This document shows positions 7,926-16,343 of a DNA stretch of 64,000 nucleotides, one piece after another. The stretch's first letter is position 1; each line of letters begins with the position of its first letter. A program made the translations under genes and the position numbers. The stretch is from positions 52,059 through 116,058 of the forward strand of contig CAZGXI010000013.1 in NCBI GenBank assembly GCA_964529715.1, read 5' to 3'. The notes under the pieces are model-generated. The model searched no databases, was not told the origin of the DNA, and saw only the letters and a list, made by a program, of their open reading frames with translations. This DNA is from CAZGXI01 sp964529715. GTDB taxonomy: Bacteria > Chloroflexota > Anaerolineae > Aggregatilineales > Ch27.

Positions 7926-9149
7926 ATGCTTAAGCGCCTCGTTACCTTGACTGTGACCCTGGCCGTCATGCTGACATTTTTGGGCGGTCTGACCGCCGTC
8001 GCTCAAGATGACTGCAACTTTGCCGGCGAGGTCGTGATCGGCGTGATTGCCTCGCTCACTGGCGACCGCCCCAAGGTCGGCCAAAGCACCGAAGAAGCCA
8101 CCAACATGGTCGTCGATGAGATCAACGCCGCGTGCGGCCTGCAGATCGGTAGCGAGAACTATGAGGTCGTTGCGATCATCGAGGACAGTGAGTCGCGGGC
8201 CGAATCAGCGGTAGCCGCCGCAACCCGCTTGATCGTGGATGAGGAAGTAGTAGCGATCATCGGTCCCCAGGCCAGCGTCGAGGCCGTACCGGCAGGCCAG
8301 GTTGCCAATGACCGCGAAACCCCGATGATCTCTCCCTGGTCCACCAACCCGGCCACAACCCTAGACCGCCCCTGGGTCTTCCGCGCCGCCTTCCTCGACC
8401 CGTTCCAGGGCCGCGTAGGTGCCAGCTTCGCTATGAGCGAGTTCGGCGCGACAACGGCAGCAGTCCTCTATGACGTTGCCAGCGACTACCCGAAGGGCCT
8501 GGCCGAAAACTTCCGCGATGCCTTCATCGAAGGCGGCGGGGAAATCGTGGCATTTGAGAGCTTCACCACTGGCGACACCGACTTTAGCTCGCAGCTTACC
8601 AACATCATCGCGGCTGCGCCGGAAGTGCTGTTCGTCCCGCAGTACTACAACGAAGTGCCGTTGATCGTCCAGCAGGCGCGCGAGCTGGGTTACGAAGGCC
8701 CGATCCTGGGCAGCGATAGCTGGGGTACGCCGGACCTGATCGAGCTATGCGGCGATGCTTGCGAGGGGCTATACTTCAGCACCCACTATGCGCCGGACAT
8801 CGCCACCGAGGTGGCCCAGACCTTCATCAACAACTACAATGAACTATATGGCGCGCTGCCTGACGATGTGGCCGCCCTGACCTACGACGCCTTCCAACTG
8901 CTGTTCCAGGCCATTCGGAATGCCGGCTCGCTGGACCGCGCCGCCATCCGTGACGCCCTGGCCGGCATCGACCTCTACGAGGGCGTGACGGGCCTGATGA
9001 GCTTCGATGAACAGGGCGATCCAGTGAAATGCGCTGTGATCATCCAGATCAACGAGGGCGCGTTCACCTATTACGACTCAGCCTGCCCGGCAGGCTTCCC
9101 GCCGGAAGACATGGTTGAGCCAGAGGCGACCGAAGAGGCCAGTTCATAA
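7926..9149 (+). CDS. Branched-chain amino-acid type ABC substrate-binding protein (LivK family)
   Basis: 407 residues with a signal peptide (about 1-26, ending near TAVAQ) and the two-lobed Leu/Ile/Val-binding fold: an N-lobe opening with EVVIGVIASLTGD, and the typical segment VAIIGPQASVEAVPAGQVAND. The mature protein would capture a solute outside the membrane and deliver it to the LivH/LivM permeases encoded next. The C-terminus is acidic and low-complexity. No lipobox, so it is not lipid-anchored by itself. LivK homologues bind amino acids, amides, urea or aromatic acids, so the substrate is not certain. A strong ribosome site (AGGAGAG) and long leader fit high expression. Confidence 0.93.
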   Translation: MLKRLVTLTVTLAVMLTFLGGLTAVAQDDCNFAGEVVIGVIASLTGDRPKVGQSTEEATNMVVDEINAACGLQIGSENYEVVAIIEDSESRAESAVAAATRLIVDEEVVAIIGPQASVEAVPAGQVANDRETPMISPWSTNPATTLDRPWVFRAAFLDPFQGRVGASFAMSEFGATTAAVLYDVASDYPKGLAENFRDAFIEGGGEIVAFESFTTGDTDFSSQLTNIIAAAPEVLFVPQYYNEVPLIVQQARELGYEGPILGSDSWGTPDLIELCGDACEGLYFSTHYAPDIATEVAQTFINNYNELYGALPDDVAALTYDAFQLLFQAIRNAGSLDRAAIRDALAGIDLYEGVTGLMSFDEQGDPVKCAVIIQINEGAFTYYDSACPAGFPPEDMVEPEATEEASS

Positions 9150-9161
9150 CGTATCCTGTTG

Positions 9162-9188
9162 GGACGCCCCGTGATCTGCGGGGCGTCC
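9162..9188 (+). terminator. Attenuating hairpin between binding protein and permease genes
   Basis: GGACGCCCCG (9162-9171) pairs perfectly with CGGGGCGTCC (9179-9188), loop of 7, followed by TTTCCT. Hairpins in this position commonly keep the binding-protein message in excess over the permease message. Confidence 0.65.
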
Positions 9189-9268
9189 TTTCCTCCACCA
9201 ATGGCCTGCAAACAGCGGCACCTAGCCTGCCCAGTGCCGGGTCGTGATCAGTAACCGGAGAACCTCCT

Positions 9269-10156
9269 ATGGACCTATCCGTCTTTGTGCAGCAGCTTCT
9301 CAATGGACTCCAGTTGGGCAGCCTGTATGCGCTGATCGCGTTAGGTTACTCAATGGTTTATGGGGTACTGCTGTTGATTAACTTCGCGCACGGCGACATC
9401 TTCATGTTCGGCGCATTTATCGGCGTGTTCGGTTCGTTCATTTTAAAGTGGCCTTTCCTGCCGACTCTGCTGCTGTCAATGATCCTTACCTCCCTGTTGG
9501 GCGTAACCATCGAGCGGGTGGCTTATAAACCGTTGCGACAGGCGTCACGGCTGTCAGTCGTAATCACGGCGCTCAGCGTTGGCCTGCTGCTAGAAAACGG
9601 CATCCTGGCTCTGGCCGGAGCTAATCCACGCCGCTATCCACAAGACTTCTTTCCTTCGCAGACGTATACCCTCGGCTCAATCGTCGTCAGTGATATCAAG
9701 ATTCTGGTGATCGCACTGGCGCTGCTGCTGTTCCTGGGGCTGTATCTCATCGTCACACGGACGAAGTGGGGGATGGCAATGCGCGCCATCTCCTATGACA
9801 AATTTGCCGTCCCCCTGATGGGCATTTCACAAGACCGCATCATCTCCCTGACCTTTGCCCTGGGGACGGCGCTGGCAGCGGCGGCAGGTATCCTGTGGGT
9901 TATTGCCTATCCTACCCTGGAAACAGATATGGGAATGCGCGTCGGCTGGAAGGCATTTATTGCCGCGGTCGTAGGCGGAATCGGCGATATTCGCGGCGCG
10001 ATGGTAGGCGGGCTGATCCTCGGATTTGTGGAGATTTTCGTGCCCGCCGTGTTTCCTTCCACCCTGCGCGACCCAATTGCCTTCGCCCTGCTGCTGGCGA
10101 TCCTGGTGGTCCGCCCAACCGGTATCTTCGGCGTCGCCCGCCGCCAGAAAGTGTAG
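9269..10156 (+). CDS. livH: ABC permease LivH
   Basis: 295 residues, about eight membrane helices, with the family opening (LQLGSLYALIALGYSMVYG, then LLINFAHGDIFM). LivH forms the translocation pore with LivM. GGAG lies 8 nt before the ATG. The loop with QDRIISLTFALG and the following Gly-rich GGIGDIRGAMVGG segment correspond to the region that contacts the ATPase subunits. Length is normal. It is second in a five-gene importer operon, 120 bp after the binding protein and 9 bp before livM. Confidence 0.95.
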   Translation: MDLSVFVQQLLNGLQLGSLYALIALGYSMVYGVLLLINFAHGDIFMFGAFIGVFGSFILKWPFLPTLLLSMILTSLLGVTIERVAYKPLRQASRLSVVITALSVGLLLENGILALAGANPRRYPQDFFPSQTYTLGSIVVSDIKILVIALALLLFLGLYLIVTRTKWGMAMRAISYDKFAVPLMGISQDRIISLTFALGTALAAAAGILWVIAYPTLETDMGMRVGWKAFIAAVVGGIGDIRGAMVGGLILGFVEIFVPAVFPSTLRDPIAFALLLAILVVRPTGIFGVARRQKV

Positions 10157-10165
10157 GAGAGCACC

Positions 10166-11665
10166 ATGTTTCGATCTATCCGACGATTTCTGGTGCGGCT
10201 GACCGAACCGCTGCGTGAATGGCTGGGTCGTATCCCCCTGCTGGCTTACCTGGCCGGCCTGGTCGTGGCGGTCCTGATCGAACGCCAGTGGGGAGACGCC
10301 TTTGCGAACCTGCTGGGCTTCCGCAAAATTCCGGCGTTCTTCGGTATCGGTGATCTCCTGGAGCCGTTCAGCGAAATCAACACCGCCCTATCAGGTATCC
10401 TGGGACCGTTCTTTCCCACACCCAGCCAGACCATTCAGGCCCCACTTCAGCAATCTGGGGAGGCGGTGGGTAGCGTGCTCACGACCTTCGTGAACGCCCT
10501 GTTCTACCAGGGCCGCCGCGAACCCGGTTTCTTCGACACGCTACTGCGGGTGACGATTTACGATGTGGTGATCTTCGTCATCCCGATCCTCGTAATCGCC
10601 TTGCTGCTGCGCGGAGTCAGCCGGCAAACGGTAACGCGCCTGCCACACTGGGCCAACGGCGTGGTCCACCTGGCTTTGCTCTATCTGGCTCTGGCGCTGT
10701 GGGGCAACCTCAACGACTACCGGGCACTGGTGCTGGTGTATATGGGCGTGAACATCATGCTCACCATCAGCCTGAATCTCGTCAACGGCTACATGGGGGA
10801 ATTCTCCGTTGGCCACGCCGGGTTTATGGCCGTAGGCGCCTACGTGTCGTCGGTGCTGACCATGTGGGCCTTCACCGACAGCCGGGTGTTTGGGCCGCAC
10901 GTTCTGCCGCCTGAACTGGGCCTGCCGTTCGGCTTCATCATTGCCCTGATCGCCGGGGGCGTGGCGGCAGCATTGGCCGGACTGCTGGTAGCTTTTCCCT
11001 CATTCAAGACACGCGGCGACTACCTGGCTATCGTCACACTGGCGGTGAACTTTATCGTTCAGGGCGTGATCAACAACATGGAGTTCATCGGTGGCCCGCG
11101 TGGGCTGAACGGCGTGCCCCTGTGGAGCAACATGCATTGGGTCTTCGCCCTGACGCTCCTCTCGGTGCTCGGTGTCTACCTACTGGTCAACTCGACCTTT
11201 GGCAAGGGCATCGTCGCCATCCGTGAGGACGAGGTCGCCGCCGGGCTGATGGGCGTCAACACGCGGCGAGTTAAGCTGGTAGCCTTCCTGATCTCGTCAT
11301 TCATCGCGGGTGTGGCTGGCGGGTTATTAGCACACACGCTGGCTTATGTGAATCCCGGCATGTTCGGCATCCTGCGTTCGACCGAAGTGCTGGCGATGGT
11401 TTACCTGGGCGGTATGGGCAGCATCAGCGGATCGATCATCGCCGCCGTGTTGTTTACCCTGTTGATTGAAGCTCTACGTCCACTGGAAGTGCTAAAATGG
11501 GTGGTCATCCCGCTCATTCTGATCTTCGTGATGCTCTACCGTCCGCAGGGACTCTTTGGCTTCCGCGAGATCAAATTGAACCTGGGCGCAGAGCGTGCCC
11601 CCCGCGCCCGTAGACACCCCCCCACGGCCCCTACGGAGGTGAGCGATGCCGCTTCTGGAAATTAA
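10166..11665 (+). CDS. livM: ABC permease LivM with long N-terminal extension
   Basis: 499 residues, longer than the usual 300-430. The LivM core starts near residue 190 (MGVNIMLTISLNLVNGYMGEFSVGHAG) and runs through GGMGSISGSIIAA near the end. The first 190 residues hold extra hydrophobic segments and a soluble stretch with no recognised motif. AGGAG precedes the ATG. The 3' end overlaps livG by 20 nt, so translation is likely coupled. Longer LivM proteins with added N-terminal helices are known in the family, but this extension is on the long side. Confidence 0.93.
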   Translation: MFRSIRRFLVRLTEPLREWLGRIPLLAYLAGLVVAVLIERQWGDAFANLLGFRKIPAFFGIGDLLEPFSEINTALSGILGPFFPTPSQTIQAPLQQSGEAVGSVLTTFVNALFYQGRREPGFFDTLLRVTIYDVVIFVIPILVIALLLRGVSRQTVTRLPHWANGVVHLALLYLALALWGNLNDYRALVLVYMGVNIMLTISLNLVNGYMGEFSVGHAGFMAVGAYVSSVLTMWAFTDSRVFGPHVLPPELGLPFGFIIALIAGGVAAALAGLLVAFPSFKTRGDYLAIVTLAVNFIVQGVINNMEFIGGPRGLNGVPLWSNMHWVFALTLLSVLGVYLLVNSTFGKGIVAIREDEVAAGLMGVNTRRVKLVAFLISSFIAGVAGGLLAHTLAYVNPGMFGILRSTEVLAMVYLGGMGSISGSIIAAVLFTLLIEALRPLEVLKWVVIPLILIFVMLYRPQGLFGFREIKLNLGAERAPRARRHPPTAPTEVSDAASGN

Positions 11666-12419
11666 AAACCTGACACACTACTTCGGCGGACTGCGCGCGG
11701 TCAGCAACTTCAACCTCGTGCTGGAGCACGGAGAATTGATCGGGCTGATCGGGCCGAACGGCGCGGGCAAGACGACGCTGTTCAACCTCGTAACCGGGGC
11801 CTACCACGCCAGCGAGGGCAGCATCACTCTGGAAGGCAAGGAACTGGTCGGCAAACCGCCACATATCATCAACGGCATGGGCATCAGCCGCACCTTCCAG
11901 ACGATCCGGCTGTGGCAACAGATGTCGGTGTTGGACAACATCCGGGTGGCCTATCACGGCAGGCTCAACTATGGCCTGGCGGATGTGTTCCTACAATCAC
12001 GCCACTACCGCGACCAGGAACGCGAAATCACAGAACGCGCCTACGAACTGCTGCACCTGTTCAAACTGGAAAGCTACGCCGACGAGCCGGCGCTCAACCT
12101 GCCTTACGGCCAACAACGCCGCCTGGAGATCGTGCGCGCGATGGCCTCGCGCCCCAAGCTACTGCTGTTGGATGAGCCGGCGGCAGGCATGAACCCCAAG
12201 GAAATCGGGGCGCTGATGGAGTTCATCCACTGGATCCGCGACGAGTTCCACCTGACGATCTGGCTGATCGAGCACCAGATGCGTCTGGTCATGAACATCT
12301 GCGAGCGGATCAAGGTGCTGGACTTCGGGGAGACGATTGCCGAGGGCACCCCGCAGGAAATCCAGAACGACCCCAAAGTGATCGAGGCGTACCTGGGAGA
12401 ACAGGGGGAGGTGGCCTGA
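11646..12419 (+). CDS. livG: ABC ATPase LivG
   Basis: 257 residues. Walker A GPNGAGKTT (about residues 37-45), a Q-loop region, signature-like LPYGQQRRLEIVRA, Walker B LLLLDEPAAGMNP and the switch His in LIEHQM. The extra insertion around ADVFLQSRHYRDQE is typical of LivG as opposed to LivF. It powers uptake together with LivF. The GGAGGTGAGCG ribosome site lies inside the livM coding end, and the two genes overlap. Its stop overlaps the livF start (TGATG). Confidence 0.96.
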   Translation: MPLLEIKNLTHYFGGLRAVSNFNLVLEHGELIGLIGPNGAGKTTLFNLVTGAYHASEGSITLEGKELVGKPPHIINGMGISRTFQTIRLWQQMSVLDNIRVAYHGRLNYGLADVFLQSRHYRDQEREITERAYELLHLFKLESYADEPALNLPYGQQRRLEIVRAMASRPKLLLLDEPAAGMNPKEIGALMEFIHWIRDEFHLTIWLIEHQMRLVMNICERIKVLDFGETIAEGTPQEIQNDPKVIEAYLGEQGEVA

Positions 12420-13123
12420 TGCTGCTCAGCATCCGCGATCTGCACGTTTCCTACGGCAACATCCGCGCCGTACACGGCGTCTCCTTTGAAGTAGATCAGG
12501 GCGAAATTGTCACGCTGATCGGCGCCAACGGCGCAGGCAAATCAACCATCCTGAACACCATTGCCGGCCTGCAATCCCCGGATAAAGGGGACATCTCCTA
12601 CAAAGGCAACAATCTGGCAGGCCACAACGCCGCCGACGTGGTCAAGGCCGGGCTGGTGCTCGTTCCCGAAGGACGGCGCATCTTCGGCAATCTGACGGTC
12701 TACGAAAATTTGCGGCTGGCGGGCTTTCAATATCGGGGCGAGGAACTGAACCGACGCATCAGCCGGGTATTCGAGCGTTTCCCCCGCCTGGCAGACCGAC
12801 GCAACCAGCTCGGTGATACGCTCTCCGGCGGCGAGCAACAGATGCTGGCCGTCGGGCGTGCTCTGGTGACAGGCGGCGATCTGATGCTGCTGGACGAGCC
12901 TTCAATGGGCCTGGCTCCCATCCTGGTCCAGGAGATATTCGCCATCCTGCGAGAGATCAATCAGCAGGGAACGACAATCCTGCTGGTCGAGCAGAACGCG
13001 CACATGGCACTTAAACTGGCAAACCGGGGCTACGTGCTGGAAACCGGAAGTATTATCCTTGCCGGTCCCAGCAGCGAACTGGCCCAAAACGCCGAGGTGC
13101 GCAAGGCTTACCTGGGCGCCTAG
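12419..13123 (+). CDS. livF: ABC ATPase LivF
   Basis: 234 residues. Walker A GANGAGKST (about residues 34-42), signature LSGGEQQML, Walker B LMLLDEPSMGLAP, switch His region LVEQNAHMAL. It shares one base with the livG stop and is the last gene of the operon, followed 12 bp later by a hairpin terminator. With livH, livM, livG and the binding protein it makes a full importer with no missing component. Confidence 0.96.
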   Translation: MLLSIRDLHVSYGNIRAVHGVSFEVDQGEIVTLIGANGAGKSTILNTIAGLQSPDKGDISYKGNNLAGHNAADVVKAGLVLVPEGRRIFGNLTVYENLRLAGFQYRGEELNRRISRVFERFPRLADRRNQLGDTLSGGEQQMLAVGRALVTGGDLMLLDEPSMGLAPILVQEIFAILREINQQGTTILLVEQNAHMALKLANRGYVLETGSIILAGPSSELAQNAEVRKAYLGA

Positions 13124-13135
13124 AAAATGCAAAAA

Positions 13136-13158
13136 CAGGGGGCATCGGCTGCCCCCTG
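13136..13158. terminator. Bidirectional terminator between livF and the epimerase gene
   Basis: CAGGGGGC (13136-13143) pairs with GCCCCCTG (13151-13158), loop of 7, flanked by A-rich and T-rich sequence (AAAA before, ATTTT after), as expected for a terminator serving two convergent genes. Confidence 0.75.
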
Positions 13159-13165
13159 TCGATTT

Positions 13166-14041
13166 TCACTCTGCCTCATCCGACCGTGCCGAAAAGCCCC
13201 CTTCCAGTAGGCGGGCTTCGATCCAGACCCGCGCGGCGGCGGCAACGTTCAGCGCATCCGGGCAGTCATCATTCCACATTTCGATCATCACCGGACCAGA
13301 GAAGCCAATCCCGGCAAGCTGTCGGAACGCCGCCACAAAGGGCACATCCCCCTCGCCGAACGGGACGCGGCGCGGCACACCGGGCCGGGCATCCTTGACG
13401 TGAACGCCAACGAGATTCCCGCGCGCCGCAGCAATCTCTGCCTCCACGTCTAGCCCGTTGACGATGATGTTGCCGATGTCCATATACAGCCGCAGGTAGG
13501 GCGAATCCACCTCACGGATGACCTGCACAGCGGTCGTCGGGGAATCGATGTAACCGTGCTCCTGGTTTTCCAGGCCCAGCAGAACGGCGCGTTCGCTGGC
13601 CCAGACGGCTGCCTGCCGGACGGCCTCGACGTAACGCACCCCGTTGCGCCCGTCCGACGCTTCATCAGGCAACCGGTCATAGCCGGCCAGTTGAACAATG
13701 CGGATACCCAAGTCGGCGGCCAGATCGACTGCCTGCCGCACGACTTCCAGTCCCCGGCGGCGTACATCTGCATCCCCGCTGCCTAAAGGACAGGTTCGGT
13801 TGGCGCTCAGGCACATGGTCAGGATCGGGATTCCGGCCTCCTCGATCATGCGCCGGACCTCGCGCCGCCGTGCCTGAGACCACCTCAGCCGTTCCAGCCG
13901 TTCCTGGCTCGGATCGAGCGACATCTCGACGAAATCAAAGCCGGCCTGCGCTGCCATCGTCAGGCAGGCGAACCAGTCCACACCGGACGGTAGTGCCTTC
14001 TCGTAAATCCCGATAGAAATACCCGCAACGCGGCTCATCAT
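13166..14041 (-). CDS. Sugar-phosphate 3-epimerase, UlaE/SgbU-like TIM barrel
   Basis: 291 residues. It matches the L-xylulose-5-phosphate 3-epimerase family closely in characteristic places: ISIGIYEKALP at the start, MCLSANRTCPLGS, IRIVQLAGYD, the metal-ligand region YMDIGNI, VHVKDARPG and the closing MIEMWND. These enzymes epimerise keto-pentose or hexose phosphates using a divalent metal bound by Glu/Asp/His. It lies 52 bp after nanE on the same strand and is probably in one operon with it. The exact sugar is not certain; tagatose- and fructose-type epimerases share the fold. Two adjacent ATGs (14041, 14038) are equally possible starts. Confidence 0.85.
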   Translation of the reverse strand: MMSRVAGISIGIYEKALPSGVDWFACLTMAAQAGFDFVEMSLDPSQERLERLRWSQARRREVRRMIEEAGIPILTMCLSANRTCPLGSGDADVRRRGLEVVRQAVDLAADLGIRIVQLAGYDRLPDEASDGRNGVRYVEAVRQAAVWASERAVLLGLENQEHGYIDSPTTAVQVIREVDSPYLRLYMDIGNIIVNGLDVEAEIAAARGNLVGVHVKDARPGVPRRVPFGEGDVPFVAAFRQLAGIGFSGPVMIEMWNDDCPDALNVAAAARVWIEARLLEGGFSARSDEAE

Positions 14042-14093
14042 GCCCTTTCCAGGATAGTCGGCTTTCCTTTACTCGTGGAGAATCTACCACACA

Positions 14094-14783
14094 TCAGCCC
14101 GCGCCCTTCATCCCGGCAACAAAACGGGCCGTGATCACCTGCGGGCGAGTAATGGCCGCGCCGACCGTCACCGCCCACGCTCCGGCCATTAACGCCGCCC
14201 GCGCCTGTTCCGGCGTGTGGATACGCCCTTCAGCGATCACCGGCACACGCAACCGCGCCGCCAGCGCCCGCACCAGGTCCAGGTCTGGCCCGTCCATTTG
14301 CGGGCTATAAGGCGTATAGCCAGAAAGCGTGCTGGAAACCAGATCGGCTCCGGCTTCGGCGGCGGCGACTCCCTCCTCCAGGGTCGAAATATCGGCCATC
14401 ACGAGTTTGCCCAGCTCACGGTGAATGGCGCCGATCAGGTCTTCCACACGACTGCCATCAGGACGCGGGCGCAGCGTGGCGTCAATGGCGATGATGTCTG
14501 CCCCGGCCTCAGCAACGGCGCGGGCGTGCGCGAACGTCGGCGTAATGTACACACCTTCATTGCCGTCCTTGTACAGTCCGATGAGAGGCAAGAGTACCGC
14601 CGCGCGAATGGCACGAATGTCAGCGGGCGTGTTGGCCCGGATGCCCACCGCCCCACCCTCCTGGGCGGCCAGGGCCATGCGCGCCATGATCTCTGAACCA
14701 TGCAGCGGCTCATGCGCCAGCGCCTGGCAGGACACAATCAATCCACCGCGAAGCTGCCCGATCAGTGTGGATGCATCGGTCAT
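14094..14783 (-). CDS. nanE: N-acetylmannosamine-6-phosphate 2-epimerase
   Basis: 229 residues, full length. Family segments include LRGGLIVSCQ, GIRANTPADI, PLIGLYKDG with the likely catalytic Lys, VYITPT, ADIIAIDATLRPRPDG, and PVIAEGRIHTPEQA with the catalytic Glu. It converts ManNAc-6-P to GlcNAc-6-P, a step in sialic acid and amino-sugar breakdown. No nanA, nagA or nagB is in the window, but a ROK kinase and sugar importer occur at 56-60 kb on the other strand. It lies 33 bp after the DUF4127 gene and belongs to a leftward operon with it. Confidence 0.93.
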   Translation of the reverse strand: MTDASTLIGQLRGGLIVSCQALAHEPLHGSEIMARMALAAQEGGAVGIRANTPADIRAIRAAVLLPLIGLYKDGNEGVYITPTFAHARAVAEAGADIIAIDATLRPRPDGSRVEDLIGAIHRELGKLVMADISTLEEGVAAAEAGADLVSSTLSGYTPYSPQMDGPDLDLVRALAARLRVPVIAEGRIHTPEQARAALMAGAWAVTVGAAITRPQVITARFVAGMKGAG

Positions 14784-14816
14784 GGTCTGTTTTTTCCTAT
14801 TCTGAACACCTGCGCT

Positions 14817-16343
14817 TCAACAAGGCTCAAGCGGCTCCAGATCGAAATCGACCTCAAAAGTGCGCGCCCAGGGCAGGCGCACACTGCCCGGCACCATGCG
14901 CCAGCGGCCCGCGAAGCCCGGTAATTCGGCGATCAGGGCTTGCAGGCGATCCGCGATCCGCGACTGCACATCTGCCAGCGTAGCGGGCGTAGCCTCGGCA
15001 ATGCCGGTCTCGGCTTCCAACCACGCGCGGATTTCCGCCCGAACCAGGTGCTGATAGCCCCAGTCTTCCACAAAACGATGCAGCAGAAAACGTTCCTGCG
15101 CCTGCCGCTGCACGTCCATTTCGGCCCAACGCGCCGCACACGCCTGCGCCAACGCCGTGCCAATTGTGTTCGCAGCCGTGTTCCAACCGCCGTAAGCCGC
15201 CAGTTCGGGCAGCTGAATGTGCTCCCGTAGCAAATCGATCAACACCGGATCGGAGCCGTTGGGATACGCCACATCCACAACAATGACGGCCTCGCCCTGG
15301 GCCTGTCGCCGCGCAATCTCTTTCACCAGCGCAACAAGATAAGGCAAACGGGTAGACCGTTCGTCTTCCGCATAGGCTGGGTCAAACTCGCCCCGGCGCT
15401 CAACGGGCGTGTTGACGGCCAAGAAAAAGTCGGCTTTCCCGTCGGTTACTGTTCCCCCGACAGCACGTACCTGCCGCTCGACCGTGATCTTGACCGGGCC
15501 GTCCTCGTAAGGCGCGACAACATCCTCCCCGCCCGGCACAGCATAGCTAACGGCAAAACGGGGCGTGAAACTGCGCGCCACATTGATCACCCGCGCTGTC
15601 AACACTGCGCCGACCTCATCCGCACCAGGGTACATCAGCAGACGGTCACCCAACGTCAGGCGATCCGCCCACTCGGCCAGCCAGCGTTTTTCCCGCGAGG
15701 CCAGGCCGTAGGGCACGGTGTCGTCGGAACTGAGCACCAGTAGGTCAAAGACGCCTTCGGCGGCCATTTGCAGAGCGGCCAGGTTAACGGTGTGATTACG
15801 TATTCGCCGCCACAGAAAATCTGTCACGTGTTCGGCAGGGATAGACGCCCGCAACGCTGCCAATTCATCTGCCGCTGCCCGGCCTTGAAGCGCACGATCG
15901 GAAAGCTGCGAAAAGCGTGACAGCGCCTTACCGTACTGCTTCCAATACGGCGGCTCCTCAACATCGCCGTTATAGTCGGGGATGCGCGTAATCAGGTTGA
16001 AACCGTAGATGGTCAGGTCCGGGTGCCGACGCTTGAGATCGCGCAGCAGGTCCAGCCGGGCCAGGACCGCGCCTGCTGACTCAGCAGTGGTGCGACTGGC
16101 GATCAGACCACCATAGCCAAGCATTTCGAGGGAGACGATCAGCACATCCAGGTCGGCGGCGTTATCGCGCAGCCAATCCGCCAGCGCGTCGTGCCTGGCC
16201 GGGATGCGATAGGCGCTCAGGAGTTCCAGCGGAGGCAGCCGCAGGTCCGCGCCGGCGCTGGCGGCGATCATCGCCGGATAGCGTGTGTTCGCGGGCCGCT
16301 CGTCAAGCGGGATCAGGCCAAGATGACTCGCTTTCTCCCTCAT
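14817..16343 (-). CDS. DUF4127 family protein
   Basis: 508 residues. The opening GLIPLDERPANTRYP is the hallmark of DUF4127, a bacterial family of about 500 residues with no established function. Other features are DVLIVSLEMLGYGGLIASR, LVLSSDDTVPYG and VIVVDVAYPNGSDP. No signal peptide or membrane helix, so probably cytoplasmic. The start overlaps the stop of the upstream helicase gene by 4 nt (ATGA), and nanE follows, so its context is carbohydrate or amino-sugar metabolism. A hydrolase-like role on a sugar compound is a guess from neighbours only. Confidence 0.85.
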   Translation of the reverse strand: MREKASHLGLIPLDERPANTRYPAMIAASAGADLRLPPLELLSAYRIPARHDALADWLRDNAADLDVLIVSLEMLGYGGLIASRTTAESAGAVLARLDLLRDLKRRHPDLTIYGFNLITRIPDYNGDVEEPPYWKQYGKALSRFSQLSDRALQGRAAADELAALRASIPAEHVTDFLWRRIRNHTVNLAALQMAAEGVFDLLVLSSDDTVPYGLASREKRWLAEWADRLTLGDRLLMYPGADEVGAVLTARVINVARSFTPRFAVSYAVPGGEDVVAPYEDGPVKITVERQVRAVGGTVTDGKADFFLAVNTPVERRGEFDPAYAEDERSTRLPYLVALVKEIARRQAQGEAVIVVDVAYPNGSDPVLIDLLREHIQLPELAAYGGWNTAANTIGTALAQACAARWAEMDVQRQAQERFLLHRFVEDWGYQHLVRAEIRAWLEAETGIAEATPATLADVQSRIADRLQALIAELPGFAGRWRMVPGSVRLPWARTFEVDFDLEPLEPC

